From contig OU015569.1 of NCBI GenBank assembly GCA_907165135.1, positions 10,354,501 through 10,418,500 of the forward strand: 64,000 nucleotides of DNA, given 5' to 3'. The notes beneath the pieces are model-generated. The model was not told where the DNA came from. It worked only from the letters and a program-made list of their open reading frames with translations, and searched no databases. Within the stretch, counting starts at the first letter, position 1. Every line of letters starts with the position of its first letter. The DNA comes from Oikopleura dioica (Eukaryota > Chordata > Appendicularia > Copelata > Oikopleuridae). Both the position numbers and the translations under genes were made by a program. Positions 11,467 through 22,735 of the stretch are shown one piece after another.

Positions 11467-12594
11467 ATGCCGAGACCATCGAGAGACTCTTACGGAGACC
11501 AGAAGCCCCCATACTCTTATATTGCCCTTACTGCGATGGCGATTCAATCCGCCCCCGATAAAATGATGACCTTGGCGGAGATTTACAAGTTCATCATGGA
11601 CCGCTTTCCCTATTATCGAAAAAACACGCAGCGATGGCAGAACTCGCTCCGGCACAATTTGTCCTTCAACGATTGCTTCATCAAGATCCCCCGCCGAGCT
11701 GATAAGCCTGGTAAGGGTTCCTACTGGTCTCTCCACCCAAGCTGCGGCGATATGTTCGAAAATGGCTCGTTTCTTCGCCGACGAAAGCGATTCAAGACCG
11801 TTGGGGGAAAACGGGTCGCGATTGACGACGGCTCACCAGAAGCTTCACCTCTGAAACCCGCTGCCCCTTCTTCTCTCAACTCCCCGTACTCACTTTCAAA
11901 CTACGAAAATAGCACCATGCAAAAGCCTCCAATTGGAATGTCCATTCTTCCGAAGCTCTCCGAAATCGCTCCTCCTCCAGCGCCAGAAAGTCCGCACTCT
12001 AATTCGTCCGAGAAGAAGTCCTTCTCGATCGAATCACTAATGAACCCAGGGTCTCTTCCAGCTCCAAATCCAATGATTCCTATTCCTCAGATGCCCATGC
12101 CAATGCCTGGCACTCTCTTGCCGAACCCAGCGATGCCAGGAAACGGCGCTACACAATCGCCGGGACTTTCGATGCCGCTCGAGATGTCGTTGATTTACCA
12201 AAAAGCAATGATCCAGCAGCGGCTGCAGCAGCAACAAGCGCTAATGGCCGCACAACTCCAACTTAGCCAGCTTCAACGAGCTCAAACGATGCTGCCGACT
12301 TCGAGTCCTCTTCCCATTCCGACTATTCCCGCGCATCCTTTCCCAGTCGCTTCCTCCGCGAGTCCAGCGATAACGCAGCAAGCACAGGCCCTACAACATC
12401 TCCTAGAGGTCCAGAAACGCGCCCGCGCCATCCTCGAAAGTCAGAAAATCCAGCTACAGCTAAAGAACTCCTCTCCTGGCGCAGGAAGCCTAGATTCCTT
12501 CACCGCCAGTGGCAGCGCATCGAGCGGCAGCAACTCCGACCCGGAAGAAACGATCGTCGAAGTCAAATGCGAAAATTCCATTGCCGCCATTTGA
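11467..12594 (+). CDS. FoxB: Forkhead transcription factor FoxB
   Basis: Intronless gene of 375 residues. The forkhead DNA-binding domain begins almost at the N-terminus (about residues 12-108): [56 protein letters not shown]. The extreme N-terminus ([19 protein letters not shown]) and the post-domain [17 protein letters not shown] are FoxB signatures that separate it from FoxC, FoxD and FoxE. The C-terminal half is low complexity: Pro/Met-rich, then a Gln/Leu-rich helix (about residues 235-330), then an acidic tail. Known FoxB genes act in neural and mesendodermal patterning. The very long upstream gap fits complex developmental regulation. Start and stop are unambiguous because the ORF is single. 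Confidence 0.96.
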   Translation: MPRPSRDSYGDQKPPYSYIALTAMAIQSAPDKMMTLAEIYKFIMDRFPYYRKNTQRWQNSLRHNLSFNDCFIKIPRRADKPGKGSYWSLHPSCGDMFENGSFLRRRKRFKTVGGKRVAIDDGSPEASPLKPAAPSSLNSPYSLSNYENSTMQKPPIGMSILPKLSEIAPPPAPESPHSNSSEKKSFSIESLMNPGSLPAPNPMIPIPQMPMPMPGTLLPNPAMPGNGATQSPGLSMPLEMSLIYQKAMIQQRLQQQQALMAAQLQLSQLQRAQTMLPTSSPLPIPTIPAHPFPVASSASPAITQQAQALQHLLEVQKRARAILESQKIQLQLKNSSPGAGSLDSFTASGSASSGSNSDPEETIVEVKCENSIAAI

Positions 12595-14358
12595 AACTCT
12601 TATTTTCTACACTATTTTTTCTCATTACATTCTACACACTGCTCTAATCAAATCTGTATATTTTTACTCGATTTTTTTCTCGATATTAACATTTTCTGCG
12701 TATTTTTTTTGCTGAAATGCTCTAATCTGCTATTCACCGACCCTAATAAACTCATCAATTAGGAACAAATCAATGCGGTTCTATCACTCTTTTTGGGGCT
12801 CTTGTTTGACAGAAGGCCACTTTTCTTAAAATCGCAGTGGAGTTGAAAATAGGCAAGAAAGTGGTGCAATGGTGGTGCTGGTTCCTTTGATTTGTGTTGT
12901 TTTGGAAACAAGCGCAGATGGTTGCGGCTCGAGCTCGGAGGTTAAAAGAATTTTTTTTCGAAAACGATTCAATTTACCCGATTACTGCGCCGAGCGGGCT
13001 GTAGACACTACACCAAGATCTTATTTCAAATTTTGTAATTTTTAATCGTAAAAATACAAACATTCATTTCTATAATTCATAATTCCAAAAAAAAAAATGT
13101 AAAAACGCAGCTGAGGCGATATTATTTGTTTGGTGTGAGTGGCGCTCTCTTTTTTGGAATGTACTACTGCCTAATTTCCATACCATACAAGCAAGCAAGC
13201 AAAAACATTATCATCATCTGCAATAAAAGAAAATGAAAATTGTTCAATACTGCAACTTATCAACAGGCCCGTATAGCAATAAGCGAAGTTTTTGAGTGAT
13301 TTTTTTATGTATTGAAAAAAGTGTTGATTGCCTTTTGTCGCGCGCAGGTGATGAAACTTTTTTCTAGCGCCTAGGAATCAAAACTGACCTTAATTTCATA
13401 CCTCTTCAATGAAAATATTTGCGGAACGGTTCTTCACTCTTGCGCAAAAGCTAACCGCAAGAGTTATTTCTTTTTCGCAGAGCAATAAAAGACGCTGCTT
13501 TTTCCAAGTTTATAGCGACAAGCTTGTGGATTCAGCTTGGAAAATGGTAAAATTTGTAATCTTTATTTGTTTCTTTACGATTTCACAGCTGCATCCCAAA
13601 GCTCCAAAACCTAGCAGACAAGGTCATCATCAAGGTCAGCACTCAAGACATCATCAAAAAAGAAACGCTTTTTATTTTAGAATACAGTCGATGTTTCAGT
13701 AAAAGACATGTATCGAGATGAAAGTCGCTTTCTCTGCAATTTTTTTCTCTTTCCAGAAAGCTTATAATTCTCCCTGTAAAAACTGATTTTGATGAATTCG
13801 AAGGTACCTCCATTTGAAGAAAAACGAAGATGATGGTGATAGTAATGACATAAATGAAGATCAATATCCCGGCCTAAATTCTCAAATTCAATAACTTCTT
13901 TAAATGCCATCAAATAAAATAAGCCGAGTTTGACCCGATTTACCTGAAGAGCAACATTGCACAAAAGGCTGGAATCAGTTCGCCGTGGACATTTCCACTT
14001 TTCGAAAAAAATCATTAAATCGCTGCTGCTCATTGAATCTTTTTATCTCCTCCCATTAAATGACTCGCTTTGGGGCTGAAGAAAAACACATTTTAATTTC
14101 TGCACATTCAAATTGGTGACACGTGAACAGCAGGCAAATTAGTGTAAGGCTTATTGATTAAGAATTAATCACACTCTTTCATCCCCCCCAACCATTTCTC
14201 TTTATTATTCTGCCTCTAAGTCTAAAAAACGTTCCACTTTAGTAATACTACTGGGGGTTATCCAAGACGAAAATTGGAACAGACATATGGAAAATCGGTT
14301 ACTTGAACCACTCATCGTCAATAATTTGCTGGCTAATCGGTTTCATCTGATTTATTTT
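12595..14358. other. Intergenic: FoxB 3' region and region downstream of TMEM65
   Basis: Convergent space between FoxB (plus) and TMEM65 (minus). A plus-strand ORF at 13409-13702 carries a short hydrophobic stretch and a His-rich tail, with an intron-like GT...AG inside it. A minus-strand ORF at 13677-14033 opens with MSSSDLMIFFEK but meets stops after its only good intron. Neither is convincing. The remainder is AT-rich. Confidence 0.4.
12745..12750 (+). terminator. Polyadenylation signal AATAAA of FoxB
   Basis: AATAAA 150 nt after the FoxB stop codon, following a T-rich 3' UTR. It is the first canonical hexamer downstream. Confidence 0.6.
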
Positions 14359-15406
14359 CTAAGTTGCGATTAATACTAACATTGACCGCCTTTTTTCCAA
14401 AATTACTTTACTCATATATTTTACTATTGATAGTGTTTCAGTTGAAATCGGAAATTTATATCTTGAGGAAATTTTGTCGTCAGTCCTTGTTGTCTTCAGT
14501 ACCATTTTTTCAAAGGAAGTGCTTTTCGTTTCGCAATCGTTTTCGACTTTTTCGATGGGTTTCTCACGGGTGTGCTTTTCGGTGTCAAGGAAAAGTAGCG
14601 GACACATGCCAAGTAAACAGCCGAGGACGATTCTAAACGAAATCAATTGAAAAATGCAACAGAAAAATTGACGAAACTTACCCGAACGCCTGCCCAGAGT
14701 TTCGCGCTACTCTCGCATGCGTAGAATCTGCTTCTTGAGCAGAGAACTTGGGAGCTGGGAGTCCCATTCGATCTGCAACCAGTTCGATGTAGCCGCCTAA
14801 AGAGAGCATTCCCATTTGCCGATTTGCTACTCATTTTGCTTACCGAAGAAGATTCCTACAACGTCTGAGATGGTGTTACCAAGGCCGGCTGCAGCAAGTA
14901 CCGATATGTGAAAGTACACGCCTATATGAATCATGCTTTTATCACGAAATATATATTTGCAAACCTAAAGTTGCCTCAAAGTAGTCTCCAGCGATCAACA
15001 TCACAAAATTATCTAAAAAGCCGAATCCAATGAACGGAACAGCATTGTGGACGAAGCAAATTCGCAGTTGCGTATTCGATGGCTACGAATGTTCGATACA
15101 ATCAAAGACGAAAACGCTAGAATAAAAGAAACCTTGACTGTAACAGAAGTCCGCGCGTGCATTGCGATATTCTCATCACCCTCTCGACGAAGTCGTCGGA
15201 GCTCATGTTCGATCGCCTGTCGCTTCTTCACATCCAGAGTTTTGCAGAATTCTAGTTTCGAAAAAATCCTTTTTCGTTCAATTTTTCTCTGGTTTACCTT
15301 TGACATCATAATTCCCAGCTGATTGCGAGGACTTGAAAAACGAACTGTTGAAAGAGCCAGCGGACTGGTTTCTCAAAGACGCTTGCAAAATTTTTCGCCG
15401 GAGCAT
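14359..15406 (-). CDS. TMEM65: TMEM65, mitochondrial inner-membrane protein
   Basis: Six exons separated by small GT-AG introns. The ATG at 15406 starts a basic, Ser-rich mitochondrial targeting sequence (MLRRKILQASLRNQS), followed by an amphipathic helix (EFCKTLDVKKRQAIEHEL). The conserved membrane core is QLRICFVHNAVPFIGFGFLD, ISVLAAAGLGNTISDVVGI, GYIELVADRMGLPAPKF and GIVLGCLLGMCPLLFLD, matching TMEM65 in order. The C-terminal tail is charged and poorly conserved; the stop is at 14359-14361. The family sits in the mitochondrial inner membrane and has been linked to mitochondrial Na+/Ca2+ exchange and to intercalated discs in heart. It starts 288 bp from the divergent ZP-domain gene, so the two may share a promoter region. 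Confidence 0.9.
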
Positions 15407-15693
15407 TTTTTGCGCGAGACTGAAAAAGGAACCAGCGAAATCGAAGAAAAGCGGCTTGAGATCTGCATCTGCGCGCGATCACCGTTGAAAAGCCGAAAAT
15501 ACGAATTTCTTTTTAGAATTAATTATTATGTAATAGACTATTAGTAGTTGGCGAGCGTAGCTTCTATCAGCGAGACACGACTGGTAGTCGCGAAGACAGA
15601 CTAATTTTGATGTCAACAAATAAACATACAAACTGTTAGAATATAACTCTTACTGCGATGGAATTAATCTACTAAAAGAGAGAGTTATAAATT

Positions 15694-16744
15694 ATGGCGG
15701 TCTCTACACTTGCAGAGGCACTAGCCACTTTTCAGGTGTTTGCCACTTTTTTATTAAGTTCATTTTTTATCTTGTAAACTAGCTCGAATGCTCTTGGACA
15801 TCAGCAAAAATCGAGCTGAATCAAAACATCGCCGTCTTCGAGGATTCAATCACAGCTGACAAAATTTCAGATCAAAGCATTTTCCTTTATGTAAACGACA
15901 ACAACAACGAAAACTGTCGATTCAACAGCCTCTCACACGAATGGACCTTCAACGAATGCGCGAAGAATGGCAAGAACAAGATCATCTACGATCGTAATCA
16001 TGAAATATTTTCATCGCCAAAGGTGGCTTACTACTTTTTGTCGCTATGAATTGAGTGATTTGAAAGGTTCTTTTCGAAGTGGAGTGTTTGACGGCAACTT
16101 CTTCTAAAAGCGTAACAGGTTTTATTAAGTATAAATTAATTCAAAATCCCATTGACGAACTAAGTTGACAACCCTTTTCTCCATGCTGACCAAACTCCCG
16201 GCTTTCCTCCTTTCGACGTTGGGTCAATATCTGATAATCCTGACGAGGAACTTGAAGATGTCCCGAAGCTTTCCAGTTTCACTCCACTTGTAGGACTATC
16301 GATCTGCATCTGGATTAAGAGTATCCTAGACTGTTCCTTTAAAATTCATCTACACGAACGGTGGCACTGAAGTACCAACTGTAGGAAACAAGCTTCTGGT
16401 CGACGACGAAGTAACTGTGTCACTCAATCTTGAGGGCTTTCCTGAAGGAGTTGGAGGTGCATTAGGCAAATGCGGAGTGAGCTTAGCTGGAAGAAAGACA
16501 ACAATCTTCAATGACGGATGCGCAACTGTAGAAGGAGTCCGTGCAAACGCACTCAATAGCTTTGACTTTGCTCTGCCTTTCTGCAGCGATTTCTCAACAA
16601 AGCTCATCGGTAATTGATTTTGGGATGCAAAAAAGCGAAAACACAGTTTTAGAAATATCCTGCACTGGAAGTTTTTGCACAAGTGATTTTTGCGAAGGAG
16701 AACTTCCTTTATGCCCGTCTGTTCATAATTTCATATCTTGCTGA
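15694..16744 (+). CDS. ZP-domain (zona pellucida-like) extracellular protein
   Basis: Six exons join in phase across introns of 38-60 nt. The N-terminal ZP half contains LECSWTSAKIELNQ and the hallmark KNKIIYDRNHEIF segment after a Cys. A linker rich in Pro and acidic residues leads to the ZP-C half: KFIYTNGGTEVPTVGNKLLV, GKCGVSLAGRK, FNDGCATVEG, SFDFALPFC, ISCTGSFCTSDFC and LPLC. This Cys spacing fits ZP-C. ZP modules polymerise extracellular matrices. No strong signal peptide is visible from the ATG at 15694, so a missed 5' exon or a different start is possible; no C-terminal anchor is seen. The stop is at 16742-16744 and AATAAA at 16779. A larvacean house or egg-coat role is conceivable but is inference. 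Confidence 0.75.
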
Positions 16745-17176
16745 AAGAACAATCGCTACTATAAAACCTGCAAAAAGTAATAAAATTTCCCTCTTGTCTT
16801 GAAAGTTTTTGATATCTTCCATAGTCACATGAGGGCTTGATATTTTCATCACGTGATTTTTACGCTGAGTAAAAAGATTAATGATTATTGTCTTGGGGGC
16901 AAAATCTACCGGTAGTGTCGTTTACTCGTCTTATAAAATCACTTAAGAGCAGGCGGCAAGGATTATTGTTCGTCTCATTGTCCGACTAGAAGCGTTTTGT
17001 GTGTCCAAACTACTTAGACCCCGCGCACTCGTGTGTGCCCAAGGGCGTCAAACAAAAATATTACGAGAAGTAGATCGGACGAATAGTTTTATGACTTTTA
17101 TAGATACTCGATCATCTTCGAGGACAGGAACCTTCTGAGCGAAAGAAAGAAATACTCGAAACATCAAAAGAAAAGA
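16745..17176. other. Intergenic, 3' UTR of ZP gene and promoter of DH-PKC gene
   Basis: Contains AATAAA at 16779-16784 for the ZP gene. No gene is seen in the remainder, which is presumably the 5' region of the downstream fusion kinase. Confidence 0.5.
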
Positions 17177-20100
17177 ATGAGCCAGAAAGACAAGTCAGAA
17201 CTCATTTATCGCAGAGTTCGAGAGATTTACGAAACGGAAGAGACGTTTGTCAATAAGCTTAGGAAAGGTCAACTTTGTCAGCTTTATTTGTTTTTGCTTA
17301 ATTACGCAGAAAGCGGCTAGTAGTAGAGACCGAATTAAAGAGAGTTCATCAGCGCTGGAAAGAAAGGCATCGAGCAGATACCCGAGCTGAACAATGGCCT
17401 CTGTGAAAAAATCTCAGACGTTATTCACGCCTTGCGTCCGGGTATAAAAGAACTAAACGTGTACAAATACTTCATTCTTCTATTCTAGTCCTTAATTTTC
17501 ACAATGAATATCTACTTATCAAGTTGAAAAAATGTGATGGGCAAATGGATGCAGGAATGAGTTAACAGAGCTCTGTAGTAAATTCGCGAATTAAAGTTAG
17601 TCACAGTATTTCTGTATTTTCTGTCTACGCGAGTAACTCAAGGATCAGACATCAGAATGTCAAAAGTTGCGGATATCTTCTGTGAACTGGACAACGAAAG
17701 TCTTTTTGAAGAACATTACCGGACTTATATCAAGCACTATGCAAAGTACACTCATTTTACGAAGCTGATGAGTCGGGAAGAATACGCGCCCATTCAAGAG
17801 CTGATTCAAAATAGCTTGAAACTCAAGCTCGGCCACGACGCATATCTTGTGGAGCCAATTCAACGGGTCTGCCGATATCCAATTCTCCTCAAAGCCGTGT
17901 TAAAAAGTGCGGAAGACACGAACTCTCCGGCAGCGGCAAAACTCGCGACGGCGACGGAAATCATGGAGAAGCAGGCAAGAGTGATCAACGAGCTGCAACA
18001 GACTGCGGACCATTTTATAGATGCGCGCGATGAATCTGTTGTCAGAAGAACAGTTAGAAAAGCTCGCGGAAAAGCTCTTCGAAGGGATAAAATTCACAAA
18101 GCAAAGGATCACAATTTTGTGTCGAAGTTTTTCAACCAGCCGACTTTCTGTGCCCACTGCACCGATTTTATTTGGGGCATCAACGCTAAGCAAGGATTCA
18201 AGTGCACTTGCTGCCAAGTCTCCGTCCACAAGCGATGCTACAAGTACATCAATTTCAACTGCACAAGAAGAAGTGATGGAACAATCAAAGCCTCACTAGA
18301 AACCAAAGCTCACGATTTCGCAGAACAGAACTATTATAAACCGACATTTTGCGGACACTGCGGCGTCCTGCTTGTCGGATTTACGAAACAAGGCCTGCAG
18401 TGTCGAATCTGCTCGCTTAACGTCCACCGCAAGTGCAAAGATCTGGTGGTGGGCTGCATTCCAGAGTCTGAACGCAATGAACGCTATGGCCGAATCAACC
18501 TCAAAATTGAAATTTATCAACGACGGTGCCATATTGATATTTTTCGTGCGCATAATCTACCTCCGATGGATGCTAATGGCTTCTCCGATCCCTTTGTCAA
18601 GATATCCATAGCTTAGGGTTTTAATCTTTTACTGATATTGACAAAGAGCAAACAAATAACACTTGCACATCTTTAGTAACAGTTTAAACGACTTTTGATC
18701 GTTATGAATTCACTTGAAAAACCCTAAAATAAGACCCAGAACCGAAAAATCAGAAAATCAAAAAAATGAAGACAGAAATAAAGTCAAAGAACCTCAATCC
18801 AATTTGGAACGAAAGTTTCGTTTTTGAAGTCGGCCAACTAGACGTCTCATCCCGAATTATCGTCTCTGTCTACGACCACGATTCCTTCGGCAGCAATGAT
18901 TTCATCGGTGCAACTTCTTTCTCCATTTCCGAAGTTCAAAAAAGCACTGTCGACGGGCTTTATCGTCTGCAAAATCCAAGAGATGGTCGCCTTTTCAATC
19001 ATTTGTTGGAGCACAATACGAACAAGTATGGCGAGCTCATAGGACTGATGAACATTAAAAAATCCGACGATGATAAATCGAAAGTTGCTCTTAGCGACTT
19101 TGACCTTGTATCCACGATTGGAACGGGGAGTTTCGGACTAGTGCTTCAAGCAAAGTTGAAATCTGGACGAAATGTTGCCCTCAAGAAACGCGGTTAAAAT
19201 AATAACTTTTCATCGTAAACAAATGTTGAAACTATTAGACCATCGAAAGTCGAAATAACCCGCATAAAAGTGCATCAGCAAAGGAGAACTCAATACCGAA
19301 GCAGACATTGATGCAGTTATCGAGGAAAAAAAGACGCTTCAGCTGTGCAGAGAGTGCAATTACATTGTGGACATTTTAGCTACGTTCCACACACCTGAGT
19401 ATGTGATGCTTGCTCTTGAATTCCTACCGGGCGGCGATCTGTACTTTCACATTATGAACTCTGAATTCAATGTCTTCTATTTGAACGATGTGCTCTTCTA
19501 CACGGCTCAAATTTCCGAAGCCTTGGATTTCATCCACACCAACAAGATTATCTACCGGTAAAAAGAGCCACTATATCACCAAGTATTTTCTAATAATGAT
19601 CAACACTCGCGAAAGAATGAATTTAGCGATTTGAAATTGGATAATGTCGTTTTGGATTCGAAGGGATACGTGAAACTGGTCGATTTCGGTTTGGCAAAGA
19701 GCGTGGAGGAAACAAACGGAAAGTCGAGAACTTTTTGTCAAGGGTCATTAAATTTGAGTTAGCTGCAGTCTTGTTATTAAATGCATTTATAACAAATATA
19801 AATGCTCAATTATTTTTGACCCCGAGATAAGTGGAACACTCGAGTACATGGCTCCTGAGATTTTGGCGGGATTCGAATATTCCTATTCTGTCGATTTCTG
19901 GGCACTTGGAGTTTTAATCTTCGAAATGATCTACTCGATACGACCATATCAATCCCACGACGAGGAGAAACTAAAGCAAATGGTCCTGGAGGACCCGATT
20001 CGCTTCCCAAGACAAATCGTAGAAAACACCATCCCTTCTTCTGTTCAAAGTCTGCTCAAGCTGCTTTTGACCAAGAGTCAAGATGACAGACTCAAAAGCT

Positions 20101-20410
20101 ATAGAGAAATGAAAGAACACGCGGCTTTTGAAAATTTCGACTGGGAAGGGTTGAGAAACCGGTCAATCATACCTTCAGTTATTCCAAATGTGGAGTCCAA
20201 TTTGAACTTCGACCCTGAGCTTGCACATTACAGGAAGTGGTTTTGCATTTTCTTTTTTTGGCATGGATCATGATTCATGGACGATTTTAAAAACCAAAAA
20301 AAAGTCCTCAATTATCGCAAGTGCAAAATGTAAATATCAACTTGGATCTGTTCTTCGACAACTTCGAGGAAATTTTCTGTGAAGACTTATTGATAAATTC
20401 TGCTAAATAA
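17177..20410 (+). CDS. RhoGEF (DH)-protein kinase C fusion
   Basis: About nine exons, roughly 860 residues. Order: DH domain (about 5-210; RRVREIYETEETFVNKLRK, GIEQIPELNNGLCEKI, LVEPIQRVCRYPILLKAVLK), PKC pseudosubstrate (about 219-234, RKARGKALRRDK), C1A (KFFNQPTFCAHCTDFIWG), C1B (YYKPTFCGHCGVLLVG), a C2 domain keeping the Ca2+-site aspartates (MDANGFSDPFVK; YDHDSFGSNDF), and an AGC kinase from about 529 (GTGSFG, VALKK, YRDLKLDN, DFGLA, MAPEIL). The single exon 17649-18610 runs from the DH core through the pseudosubstrate, both C1 domains and into C2, so the fusion is not an artefact of exon joining. No PH domain follows the DH. Two introns need non-GT donors (18611 and about 19192) and the last splice is unresolved. 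It predicts a Ca2+/diacylglycerol-gated kinase with Rho-family exchange activity. Confidence 0.9.
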
Positions 20411-20564
20411 ACGTTCTTTGTTCTCACCTTCCTAATTTCATAAAAACTGCGGTATTTCCAACGTGAGTAAATGAGTAAGTCAGTGGGTGAGGTATTTCTC
20501 GGGAAAGCACCTGCATGAGTACATTTTTGTTCTGCCGAATGTTCGTGCCCTCTGGCGTGGCGGA

Positions 20565-20570
20565 TATAAA
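20565..20570 (+). promoter_or_regulatory. TATA box of the PLAT-domain gene
   Basis: TATAAA in GGATATAAACG, 42 nt upstream of the ATG at 20612. With initiation about 30 nt downstream this leaves a 5' UTR of only 10-20 nt, plausible for a compact, strongly expressed secreted-protein gene. Confidence 0.5.
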
Positions 20571-20611
20571 CGTGCGATTGTGTTCCAAAAAGATCCATTC
20601 ACGAAGAAAAA

Positions 20612-21322
20612 ATGAAAATTTCTGCATTATTTTTGAACGTTGTCGTAAGTTTTAAATCTTCTCCAGAGATAGAAAATTGACCCTCGAGATAATTAATAAA
20701 ACGAGTTCAGTTTTCTACTGATCCAACTTCGACCGAAGCTGCCGAACAGTCCAGTACAACTGTGGTTACAACGACAGGATCAGATTTAGCTGCTACAGGA
20801 GCTTCATCTTCTTCGACGGAATTGCCAAGTTCGTCGACGACAACAACAGAAACGCCAGCAGAGTCTGAGCCATCGGTTGTTCCCGTTTGCCCGCCCCAAA
20901 GTGTCCCATCCGTAGAATATGATATGAAAATCAAGACCACCGGAGATCTCTTCGCCGGCACAGATGATCCCGTCTACATCATGTTCAACGGAGAGAACGT
21001 TTCAACTAAACTGACTCAAATTCCGGATGACCCACAACCTTCTGACTTTGAACGAGGGCAAACAGAGTAAGAAGAAAAAAATTAAAAATAATTTTCAAAA
21101 GTTCTTCTCAGCGAATTTACAGTAACAGTCACTGGAATCGACGAAATCAAATCGGCGACAATCATCAAACCAGGAAACGACAGGTGGTACGTGGAAGACT
21201 TCTCGCTCACCGCTGGAAACTCTACTCTCGAGTTTGATTGTTTTAAAACGCGAGTCGATGGCTCCCAAAAACCGCTCGTTTGTACACTAAAAGAAGATGC
21301 TGCTGATGATAAATCTGAATGA
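20612..21322 (+). CDS. Secreted PLAT/LH2-domain protein with Ser/Thr-rich linker
   Basis: Three exons. Exon 1 encodes a hydrophobic signal sequence (MKISALFLNVV, continuing across the intron). Exon 2 encodes a mucin-like Ser/Thr-rich segment of about 55 residues and then the PLAT core: VEYDMKIKTTGDLFAGTDDP, VYIMFNGENVSTKL and DFERGQT. Exon 3 completes the domain (DEFTVTVTGIDEIKSATI; DRWYVEDFSLTAG) and ends after two cysteines at a TGA (21320-21322). Both introns are GT-AG and in phase. PLAT domains are beta sandwiches that bind lipid or protein. The domain order suggests an O-glycosylated secreted matrix or gut protein; that function is inference. A TATA box precedes it. Confidence 0.8.
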
Positions 21323-21382
21323 TTACAGACACTTGTGATAATTTACTTGAATTCTAAATAGAATTTCTAAGAAAAAAAATTG

Positions 21383-21661
21383 TTAATCTCCATTCGATCT
21401 TTCAAGAGAATCTGGGCATATCTTGACCTGTTGTTGGTGCAAGAGTTTACGAAGAGGAAATTGCGAGCGAAGTTGACATAGTTTTAAGTTCTGTCGATTT
21501 ACTGTCTTGACACAACGTACGCATTTAGCACCTTCTCGGGGAAGACTACAGTTGTTGGCACATTTCGAGGCGAGATGAATCTGCATTAAAATAAATTCCC
21601 CTGGATAAATTTGGAAAATAAGCAGACAACGGGAAAATAAATTTTTGATAAGGAGAGACAC
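21383..21661 (-). CDS. Possible small Cys-rich protein, unrecognised
   Basis: A 92-codon ORF. The N-terminus is hydrophobic (MSLLIKNLFSRCLLIFQIY) and the C-terminal half has six cysteines in CANNCSLPREGAKCVRC and later KLCQ and KICP. An acceptor-like TTTTAATGCAG inside it leaves open a two-exon structure. It lies in the gap between two plus-strand genes. No family was recognised; it could be chance. Confidence 0.25.
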   Translation of the reverse strand: MSLLIKNLFSRCLLIFQIYPGEFILMQIHLASKCANNCSLPREGAKCVRCVKTVNRQNLKLCQLRSQFPLRKLLHQQQVKICPDSLERSNGD

Positions 21662-21953
21662 AACGCGTGCCTGTTTTTGATCATCAGGAAAGTGTTTAGA
21701 TAAGCTTCCAGTCTATGAATTTTTCAAAACGCAGAAAGCAAAATCAATCCAAAAAAGTTGGCACTTGGCTAGACTGAAGCAAGTGTAGAGAGAAGTTTGT
21801 GCGTTTACTCTAGTATCGAGATACGCTTCTGAGGCGATAACCCCACTGAATGTGAAAAGCCCTTTCGATTAATAATGTATTTCATTTCGGTCGTTTATTA
21901 TAGTTAAGAAAAGATGCAAGAGTAAAGAAAAAATGTGAATACTGCACCAAGGC

Positions 21954-22735
21954 ATGGACATCAGAGATTTACAAGAAAAAATTAGCCAGCTAGCGGCAAG
22001 CACAATTAATGACTTTGCGAATCAAGTTCAGGTAGTAGCAACTCGCAGCGTCACTCCCCTTTTCTTGAGCATTTAGACACTCCTCAATGATTTCAATTCA
22101 ACTCAAAATGCCATTCCTTCCAATGAAACAGGTGAATTTCGTTTAAAATGAGTGCTTTTTCGAGTGAGTTTCGAACTTTCTTTATAATCGGGTCAAAGAA
22201 TTCTTCAAGAAATTCTTCAAGAAGTCAATTTGCTTTATCGAAACCGCGTAAAGTTACTGTCATAACTATCCTTCAACACTGAATATTTTGGAATCCAAAT
22301 CATGCCCGAACAGAATTTTCCCCTTCTGGCAATAATTACGTTTTTATTCTTTCGAAATAATGCTTTTTGATTATTTAAAGATTTATTTAATATCCATTGA
22401 CTACATAAACCCTGTCACTAATTGCTTCAAGCTATAAACCTGACTTATCTTTTTAGAAATAGAAGCATCCACAGAAGAGTTTCTATCAGGAGAGTCAGGA
22501 CGTAATCTAACAGAAACAAACGAACACTCGACTGGATTTCATGGAACCACCACGCTTATTATTCTCTTCGTTCTTTTAGGCATCGTTCTCGCCGCAGCTG
22601 TTGGCACACGAATATGGTAGACTAGAGGACTTCATTGAAAACCTGGTCTAACAAATCTCCTTCAGGAACAGATGGCGGAAAGCAAAGTCAAAAGAGGAGG
22701 ACCGTCGACAAGTTTACTTGTATAGTTGGTACTAA
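21954..22735 (+). CDS. Single-pass membrane protein, unrecognised
   Basis: Four exons read in phase: MDIRDLQEKISQLAASTIND, then TLLNDFNSTQNAIPSNET, then after a longer intron (about 320 nt) an acidic, N-glycosylation-rich ectodomain (RNLTETNEHSTGFHG), a transmembrane helix (TTLIILFVLLGIVLAAAVG) and, after a 50-nt intron, a basic tail (RWRKAKSKEEDRRQVY). Retaining the last intron would stop at TAG right after the helix. There is no cleavable signal, so it is probably type III or a signal-anchor protein. The stop is at 22733-22735. No family was recognised. It closes the plus-strand block and lies tail to tail with CYC1. Confidence 0.5.

Noticed and set aside
13409-14033. Plus ORF with a hydrophobic start and His-rich tail, and a minus ORF beginning MSSSDLMIFFEK
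   Set aside because: They overlap antisense. The plausible introns lead to immediate stops or frame conflicts, so neither gives a coherent protein.
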